This document shows positions 4,744 to 9,417 of a stretch of 9,417 nucleotides of DNA, piece after piece; the first letter of the stretch is position 1; every line of letters starts with the position of its first letter. A program made the translations under genes and the position numbers. Source of the DNA: Chloroflexia bacterium (GTDB taxonomy: Bacteria; Chloroflexota; Chloroflexia; Thermomicrobiales; JALYUS01); NCBI GenBank assembly GCA_025928215.1, contig JAICJW010000159.1, positions 1 through 9,417 of the forward strand. Direction: 5' to 3'. The notes below the pieces were generated by a model that saw only the letters and a program-made list of their open reading frames with translations, was not told the origin of the DNA and made no database searches.

Positions 4744-5997
4744 ATGGCAACATCCGATCCGTCCACGACGAGCGCACCGCCAAATGGCAACGGCGCGCGT
4801 CCATTCGACAAGAAACTCCTCCTTGTTTCCGCCGCCGCCGCCGGTGCGCTGGCGGTCTGGGCGAACGCGAAGGGGCGCGAATACAGCCGCACCGGCGAGA
4901 TGCCCGGGCTGATTAACTGGGATCGCGCCCGCTCCGTCGCGCTGGCGATGAACCGTGCCGCCGACACTGACGTCTTTCCCGCCAGCCTGACGGCGTACTA
5001 CCGCGATCTCGTTGGGCGCTGCGTGCCGCTGATCGCGGACTATACGGGGACGACGCTGCCGACGCCGCTGGAGAGCGTTCACGTCTTCAACCGCGCGGAC
5101 TGGATTGACGCGAATATCCGCGCCTTCCAGCAACTCTTCGCGCCACTGGAAGGGCTGAATACCGCCCGCAACCTCTCATCGCCGACCGCCATCGCGCTCG
5201 TCAGCGGCATCAATCAGACGGTTCTCTCGGCGGAAGTCGGGCTGTTGCTCGGCTACCTCGCACGGCGGGTTCTCGGTCAGTACGATCTCGCCCTGCTGGG
5301 CAAGGAACCGGTCGCCTCCGGCAAACTCTATTATGTCGAGCCGAACATCGCGGCGGCGACCGAGACAATGGGGGTGGACGGCCATGAGTTCCGTCTCTGG
5401 CTCGCGCTGCACGAGACGACGCACGCCTTCGAGTTTGAGGCATTCCCGTGGGTGCGCCCCCATTTCAACACGCTTCTGGAGCGGTATATCACGCTCGTCA
5501 CGGAGGATCTGCGCAACTTGCAAGGCGGCCTGGGCGCGCTCGTGCGGCGGCTGCGGGAGAGCGGCGGCACCGGCGGGAAGAGCCTGATGGAGATTGTCAT
5601 GACCCCGGAGCAGAAGCAACTGTTCGATGAGATGCAGGCGCTGATGTCGGTCATCGAGGGGTATTCCAACCACGTCATGAACGCCGTTGGCAAGCAGGTG
5701 CTGCCCTCGTTGGACAGGATGCAGCGCGCCTTCGAGTCGCGGCAGCGGCAGCGCAGCCCGGCGGAAACCCTCTTCATCCGCCTGACCGGGCTGGAGATGA
5801 AGATGGAGCAGTATCGCCTCGGCGAGCAGTTCATTGACGCCGTCGTGCGCGAGCGCGGCCACCAGTTCGCGCTCAAAGTCTGGCAGGGGCCGGAGCAATT
5901 GCCGAGCCTCACCGAACTGCGACATCCGAAGCAGTGGATTCAGCGCGTCGAGCGGCAGGAAGCGATTCCCGCTGTCGCGACCGAACGAGGCGAATAA
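4744..5997 (+). CDS. Membrane-anchored zinc metalloprotease-like protein (Zincin_2 / DUF2342 type)
   Basis: A 417-residue protein. After a hydrophilic N-terminus (1-24) comes one short hydrophobic segment (about 25-41, LLLVSAAAAGALAVWA), a possible membrane anchor, then a soluble helical domain. The zinc site is HETTH at 223-227 within LALHETTHAFEFEAFPWVR, with Glu305 in IEGYSNHVMNAVG as the probable third ligand, as in gluzincin-like folds. The long helical body with INWDRARSVA and the late EGYSNH match the Zincin_2/DUF2342 family, annotated variously as putative hydrolase or F420-biosynthesis-associated protein; I see no direct F420 link here. The ATG at 4744 is the first plausible one; GGAGA (4722-4726) is unusually far upstream at about 17 bases, so translation initiation is uncertain. 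Substrate unknown. The next gene encodes a membrane-tethered regulator and follows on the same strand. Confidence 0.83.
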   Translation: MATSDPSTTSAPPNGNGARPFDKKLLLVSAAAAGALAVWANAKGREYSRTGEMPGLINWDRARSVALAMNRAADTDVFPASLTAYYRDLVGRCVPLIADYTGTTLPTPLESVHVFNRADWIDANIRAFQQLFAPLEGLNTARNLSSPTAIALVSGINQTVLSAEVGLLLGYLARRVLGQYDLALLGKEPVASGKLYYVEPNIAAATETMGVDGHEFRLWLALHETTHAFEFEAFPWVRPHFNTLLERYITLVTEDLRNLQGGLGALVRRLRESGGTGGKSLMEIVMTPEQKQLFDEMQALMSVIEGYSNHVMNAVGKQVLPSLDRMQRAFESRQRQRSPAETLFIRLTGLEMKMEQYRLGEQFIDAVVRERGHQFALKVWQGPEQLPSLTELRHPKQWIQRVERQEAIPAVATERGE

Positions 5998-6034
5998 CGC
6001 GGCATTCGTGGGTCGCCCCTGCGCTTTCCGAGAG

Positions 6035-6063
6035 TGGACGTACACCCCCGGACGTGGTACCGT
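6035..6063 (+). promoter_or_regulatory. Candidate promoter of the sigma-like membrane protein
   Basis: TGGACG (6035-6040), a 17-bp spacer and TACCGT (6058-6063), similar in shape to the promoter at 4610-4638. GGACGT occurs twice here, 14 bp apart (6036 and 6050). The match to consensus is modest; the predicted leader is about 33 bases. Confidence 0.33.
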
Positions 6064-6102
6064 GTCGGGAGGGAGTGTGGTGCGTGACGGGGGAAGCCAC
6101 GG

Positions 6103-7983
6103 GTGAATCAGACGCGCGATCAGCGTGACAAAGGCGGGGGTAGTGAGCGACGCTGGCACGGGACAGCGAGTGCGCCGCCGCAGACGAACCCCGCGGCCTT
6201 CACGACGAATTTCCACTCCCTCGCGCCTTCCCTCTACGACTTCCTCAATCGCCTCACCGGCCGGGATGAGACCGCCAACGCTCTCATGCGGCAGGTCGCC
6301 TCACAAGCAGCGATGAGCGCGGCGAGCGCCGATCAGTGGCCATCGGCGCGCGCCTGGCTCTTCGCCCGTGCCTTCGCCGCCCTGCCGGCGGAAACGAGCG
6401 CCGCCGCCGCCGATCCCGCACCTTACATCACGCCCGATCCCTCGCTCTTGCCACCCGTCGCGCCTGAGAGCGGGCTGGATGACCTCACCCGTGCCGTCTG
6501 GCGAGCGGTCAGCGCGCTGCCCGTCGAGCAGCACGCGCTCGTCCATCTGCACATCCGGGAGGCGATGGTCGTTGGCGAGGCGGCGAGCGTGCTCGGCATC
6601 ACCGAGCGCGAGGCGAGCGACCGGCTCCAGCGGCTCATCCCGGCGGTGGAGGCGGCGAGTCGCGCGCTCTTCCTCATCCGCTTCGGTCGCCCGCGCGATC
6701 CCGACCTGGACGCGCTCCTTTCGGAACTCAACATCACCCGCCTGACGCCGGAAGCGCGCGCCACGATCGAGGAGTATGCCGAAACGTCGCCCGCCGCCCA
6801 GGAGATGCTCGGCGCGGTACCGCCGCCGTTAACGGTCTACGCCGCGCTCCGTCCGATCCCGCCGCCCGCGCCCCTCGCGGATGAAGCAATCGCGAGCGCG
6901 CTGCCCTGGCTGCCGCTCGTCGCGGAGGCAACCACAGCGATTGATCTGCCGCCGGAGATGCCGACGACCGCCATTCCGGAGGGAGCGGCGCGCTCCGGCA
7001 CGGATGCCCCCACTGGCGTCACGCCGGTCGCGGAACCGTGGCAGTATGGTGAGTCGGAACCGGTCGAGGAGCATTATGGGACCCGCGCGCTCGATATTCC
7101 CGTCCGGCAACGCGTCATGCAAGAGGAGGCGGTCTTTGTTCCTCCGCCCCGCCCGACGAATCGCGCGCTGGGGCCGCTCGCGCTTCTTGGCCTGCTCGGT
7201 GGAGCGCTGATCGTTATCGTCGGCGCGCTCGTCCTTTTCCTCGTGCGCGGCGATTCATCGAGCGGCGTCAGCGTCACCGCCACCGTCGTGAGCGGGACGA
7301 CGACACCGACGATTGCGCCGACGAGTGGCCTCCCGCCCGCCCTCCTGACCGCAACCGCGCTGGTGAACACAATCGGCACCCCGACGCCAATCCCGACCGC
7401 GACGGCCCCGCCGCTCCCGTCGGGCACTGAATCCGGCGGCAGTGTCGTTGTGCCGACCAGCGCGGCCACACCGACGCCGCTCGGCACCGAGCTGCCCCCG
7501 ACGATCGCCGTGACGCCAATTGATACGCCGGTTCCGAAGGTGACGCCGATCCCGCAGGAGTCGCCGACGCCGCGCGTCACGCAGGCTCCAACGAACACCC
7601 CCGCACCGGCAAAGACGCCGACGCGTGCGGCGACCGCGACGAAGGCGCCAACGGCGAAGCCCACGACCGCTCCGACCGCGACGACGGGCGCGGGTGGCAC
7701 GATCACGCTCAATAAAGAGAGCATCAACCTCGGATCGGCCGGTACCTCCGGCGGCGTGACGCTCGGCAACCCCGGCGCGACGGCAGTCGGCTTCACCACC
7801 AAGGCCAGTACGTCGTGGCTCTCCGCGTCACCCGCCAGCGGCAGTGTACCCGCCGATGGCAGCTTGCCGGTGACGGTCAGGATCAATCGCGCGGGCCTCA
7901 CGCCCGGCAACTACAGCGGCACCGTCACCTTCACGACACCGAGCGGTTCCTTCAGCGCCGTCACGGTCACCTTTACCGTATGA
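6103..7983 (+). CDS. Membrane-tethered ECF-sigma-like / degenerate anti-sigma / BACON fusion protein
   Basis: A 626-residue protein from a GTG start (GGGGGA, 6089-6094, is 8 bases upstream; the next in-frame ATG would remove region 2). Residues 43-95 align with ECF sigma region 2 (LYDFLNRLTG-, then ARAWLFARAF as the conserved W-helix). Residues 126-190 look like region 4 (SALPVEQHALVHLHI, then the helix-turn-helix VVGEAASVLGITEREASDRLQRL). Residues 212-236 (RLTPEARATIEEYAE-) look like a ZAS anti-sigma motif, but the HxxxCxxC ligands are Y225, S229 and A232; I see no cysteine in the whole protein. A Pro-rich linker leads to one TM helix (355-382), a Pro/Thr-rich stalk (391-530) and a BACON-like beta domain (532-626: SWLSASPASGSVPADGS at 571-587). 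Predicted topology: sigma part inside, BACON outside. Function unproven. Confidence 0.78.
   Translation: MNQTRDQRDKGGGSERRWHGTASAPPQTNPAAFTTNFHSLAPSLYDFLNRLTGRDETANALMRQVASQAAMSAASADQWPSARAWLFARAFAALPAETSAAAADPAPYITPDPSLLPPVAPESGLDDLTRAVWRAVSALPVEQHALVHLHIREAMVVGEAASVLGITEREASDRLQRLIPAVEAASRALFLIRFGRPRDPDLDALLSELNITRLTPEARATIEEYAETSPAAQEMLGAVPPPLTVYAALRPIPPPAPLADEAIASALPWLPLVAEATTAIDLPPEMPTTAIPEGAARSGTDAPTGVTPVAEPWQYGESEPVEEHYGTRALDIPVRQRVMQEEAVFVPPPRPTNRALGPLALLGLLGGALIVIVGALVLFLVRGDSSSGVSVTATVVSGTTTPTIAPTSGLPPALLTATALVNTIGTPTPIPTATAPPLPSGTESGGSVVVPTSAATPTPLGTELPPTIAVTPIDTPVPKVTPIPQESPTPRVTQAPTNTPAPAKTPTRAATATKAPTAKPTTAPTATTGAGGTITLNKESINLGSAGTSGGVTLGNPGATAVGFTTKASTSWLSASPASGSVPADGSLPVTVRINRAGLTPGNYSGTVTFTTPSGSFSAVTVTFTV
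7273..7692 (+). repeat. Low-complexity Pro/Thr-rich coding stretch (stalk)
   Basis: About 140 codons of irregular Pro, Thr, Ala and Val triplets (for example TPTPIPTATAPP and APTNTPAPAKTPTRAATATK) with many CCGACG-type repeats. It is an extended, probably extracytoplasmic stalk between the TM helix and the BACON-like domain of the fusion protein. Such linkers are frequent in Chloroflexota surface proteins. Confidence 0.7.
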
Positions 7984-8074
7984 AGAACGATCCTTGAAAG
8001 GCGAACCCGGCGGCGTTGTAAGGTGACACTTCGTTCCTGATCTCCCCTGTCTCGCACGCGACGTGAGCGCAGTC

Positions 8075-8083
8075 TGATACACT
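8075..8083 (+). promoter_or_regulatory. Candidate extended -10 promoter of the DinB-like gene
   Basis: TG-A-TACACT (8075-8083) fits an extended -10 element (TGnTAnnnT); no -35 box stands 17-18 bp upstream. Initiation would be near 8090, about 40 bases before the ATG at 8130. Confidence 0.38.
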
Positions 8084-8129
8084 AGATTGCAATGGCGGCA
8101 CGATGGCGAGCAGCAGGAGCGAGAAAGCG

Positions 8130-8744
8130 ATGACGGCGACAACAACGGCCCAGGCGACGCAAGAGCGGATGCGGCAGCGTGAGCGCGCCCGCGAGAAGGA
8201 GCGCGTGCTGCGCGATATGGACAAGTCCTGGCGGGCGCTGATGGATAGCGTCCGGGGCATCCCGGAGTCGCTGATGAGTGAGCCGGGCGTCTCCGGTCAG
8301 TGGTCGGTCAAGGACATTCTCGCCCACATCGCCGCGTGGGACCGCGAGACAACGCGCGTTGTCATGCAGATCCTGCGCGGCGACGAACCGGAGTGGCCGA
8401 TCCACGATCAGAAATTCAACGATCTCAACTACGAGGCGGACAAGAACCTGCCCGTCAATGAGGCACGAAACCGGGCGCTCTCCGCGCACAAGGCGCTCGT
8501 CGAGATGCTGGATGGCAAGTCCGAAGTGCGCGCGGCATGGCTGCGCGGCGCGACCTACGATCACTACCCGGAGCACATCGAGGACATCCTCCGCTGGCGG
8601 CGGGCGAATCCGCTCGTCCCCAACCCCGACACCGCCCGTTCCGCCGGCGCGGCAGCGCAGCAGGATACACCGAGCGTCGGCAGCGCGCACGCTAACGTCC
8701 CCACGCCGGAAACCGCCGAGCCGCCCCGCGTGCCGCTCCGCTAA
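8130..8744 (+). CDS. DinB-superfamily / ClbS-DfsB-like four-helix-bundle protein
   Basis: A 204-residue protein. After a charged N-terminal helix (about 10-30) comes the family core: DKSWRALMDSVRGIPESL, GVSGQWSVKDILAHIAAWDRE (50-73, with His66), FNDLNYEADKNLPVNEARNRALSAHKALVEML, and a late DHYPEHIEDILRWRR (His145 and His149). The three histidines are placed like the metal triad of DinB-type proteins. The layout best matches the ClbS/DfsB (DUF1706) branch, whose founder ClbS protects its host from colibactin; most relatives are uncharacterised. The last ~45 residues are an Ala/Pro-rich disordered tail not typical of the family. The start at 8130 is preferred because AGGAG (8115-8119) lies 10 bases upstream; an ATG at 8103 in the same frame has no ribosome site. 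The stop codon directly abuts the next gene. Confidence 0.82.
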   Translation: MTATTTAQATQERMRQRERAREKERVLRDMDKSWRALMDSVRGIPESLMSEPGVSGQWSVKDILAHIAAWDRETTRVVMQILRGDEPEWPIHDQKFNDLNYEADKNLPVNEARNRALSAHKALVEMLDGKSEVRAAWLRGATYDHYPEHIEDILRWRRANPLVPNPDTARSAGAAAQQDTPSVGSAHANVPTPETAEPPRVPLR

Positions 8745-9417
8745 ATGAAGGCGCGCGAGCAGCAGAGCGTCCGGCGGGCAATTGTGCTGCTCTGCGCGGT
8801 CATCTTCCTCGCGGACATCGTCTTCGGCATCGTCGCGCCGACCTTCTCGCTCTTCGCCAAAGACCTCGGCATCGCCGTCGCGCTACTCGGCACGATCAAC
8901 ACCCTCGGCAGTTTCACCCAACTGCTGATTTCGCTCCCGATCGGGCTGCTCTCGGACCGGCTCAGTCGCCCACGCGTCATCACGGCGGGCATGGTGATCT
9001 ATGCCGCCGCGCTCGCCAGTTTCGCGGTCGCGCAGGGGCCCGCGCTGCTCATCGTCGGACGTGTCTTCACGGCCTTCGCCTCCGTCGCGATCTTTCAGAT
9101 CGGCGCGGCGCACCTCGGCGACATTACGGTCACCGGGCAGCGCGAGGTAGCGTACGGCTGGCTGACGACGGCGATGGGGCTTGGCTTCACGGTCGGGCCA
9201 CTCGTTGGCAGCCAGTTGGCGGAACGATCCGGGCCGCGCAGCGCGTACATCGTCGGCGGCCTAATCGCGCTCGTGGGCGGTCTGGTCGCGGGGCGCTTCC
9301 TGCGCGAGCCGGGCGATCATCGCCGCGCCGCGGCGCGCGCCGGATCGCTCTTCGGGGGCATGCGGCACATCCTCCGTCAGCGCGATATCCTCGTTGTCAG
9401 TTTCGGCAATCTGCTGA
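8745..9417 (+). CDS. MFS transporter, N-terminal part (3' end outside window)
   Basis: The ATG at 8745 follows the TAA of the DinB-like gene with no gap, and the frame is open for 224 codons to the right edge. The protein begins MKAREQQSVRRAIVLLCAV and shows six hydrophobic helices at about 11-33, 42-66, 78-97, 101-123, 139-158 and 166-185. Between TM2 and TM3 is the MFS motif A (G67-LLSDRLSRPR, ending near 77). TM5 carries a motif-C-like GLGFTVGPLVG (145-155), typical of drug:H+ antiporters. After TM6 comes the basic central loop (REPGDHRRAAARAG). No ribosome site precedes the ATG, so it is probably translated by coupling to the gene before it. It is not the same gene as the MFS fragment at the left edge. 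Substrate unknown. Confidence 0.88.
   Translation, partial: MKAREQQSVRRAIVLLCAVIFLADIVFGIVAPTFSLFAKDLGIAVALLGTINTLGSFTQLLISLPIGLLSDRLSRPRVITAGMVIYAAALASFAVAQGPALLIVGRVFTAFASVAIFQIGAAHLGDITVTGQREVAYGWLTTAMGLGFTVGPLVGSQLAERSGPRSAYIVGGLIALVGGLVAGRFLREPGDHRRAAARAGSLFGGMRHILRQRDILVVSFGNLL

Noticed and set aside
5176..6216. 346-codon open frame on the minus strand opposite the metalloprotease
   Set aside because: Shadow of the HExxH protein gene; composition is Arg/Leu-rich with no motif, and it crosses the candidate promoter of the next gene.
7273..7692. Repetitive stretch considered as a CRISPR-like or tandem-repeat array
   Set aside because: Repeats are irregular coding triplets for Pro/Thr, without constant spacing or spacers.
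7074..7910. 278-codon Gly/Val-rich open frame on the minus strand
   Set aside because: It is the complement of the Pro/Thr stalk and BACON region; the glycine and valine richness simply mirrors the Pro/Thr codons.
7985..8036. GAACGA...TCGTTC inverted repeat after the sigma-like gene, as a terminator
   Set aside because: Only 6 bp with a ~40-base loop and no T-run.
8082..8690. 202-codon open frame on the minus strand opposite the DinB-like gene
   Set aside because: No domain, and the plus-strand frame has clear family motifs with matching histidines.

Overview
The window is high-GC, gene-dense bacterial DNA. Three things point to Chloroflexota (Thermomicrobia-like or a related class): a Zincin_2/DUF2342-type metalloprotease (a family common in Actinobacteria and Chloroflexota), a membrane protein with a long Pro/Thr-rich 'TPTPxPTATA' linker and a BACON-type C-terminal domain, and a gene apparently transcribed as a leaderless mRNA. 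This assignment is an inference; there is no rRNA or other marker gene. I see no tRNA, CRISPR array, transposase or phage gene.

Left part (1-3993): the 3' end of an MFS transporter (+) converges on a cytochrome P450 (-), which is followed upstream by two separate TetR-family regulators (both -). The second TetR is divergent from a SnoaL-like cyclase (+). The promoters are unusually easy to read: several are TTGACA-like, 17-bp spacer, TAxxxT. The divergent tetR/snoaL intergenic region holds a perfect 14-bp palindrome over the tetR -35 box. The layout suggests two small TetR-controlled circuits (tetR1 with P450; tetR2 with the cyclase), as is common for detoxification or secondary-metabolite modification.

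Middle (3994-5997): a 255-bp intergenic region with nested, mutually exclusive inverted repeats; a small two-TM protein; then a membrane-anchored HExxH metalloprotease of the Zincin_2 type.

Right part (6000-9417): a 626-residue protein joins an ECF-sigma-like N-terminus, a degenerate anti-sigma-like segment without zinc ligands, a single transmembrane helix, a long Pro/Thr-rich stalk and an extracytoplasmic BACON-like domain. It is the most unusual gene here and would be a membrane-tethered sigma/anti-sigma fusion if the reading is right. It is followed by a DinB/ClbS(DfsB)-like four-helix-bundle protein whose stop codon directly abuts the start of a second MFS transporter, which runs off the right edge.

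All functional assignments come from motif recognition by eye. Promoters, operators and hairpins are sequence-pattern calls without experimental support.
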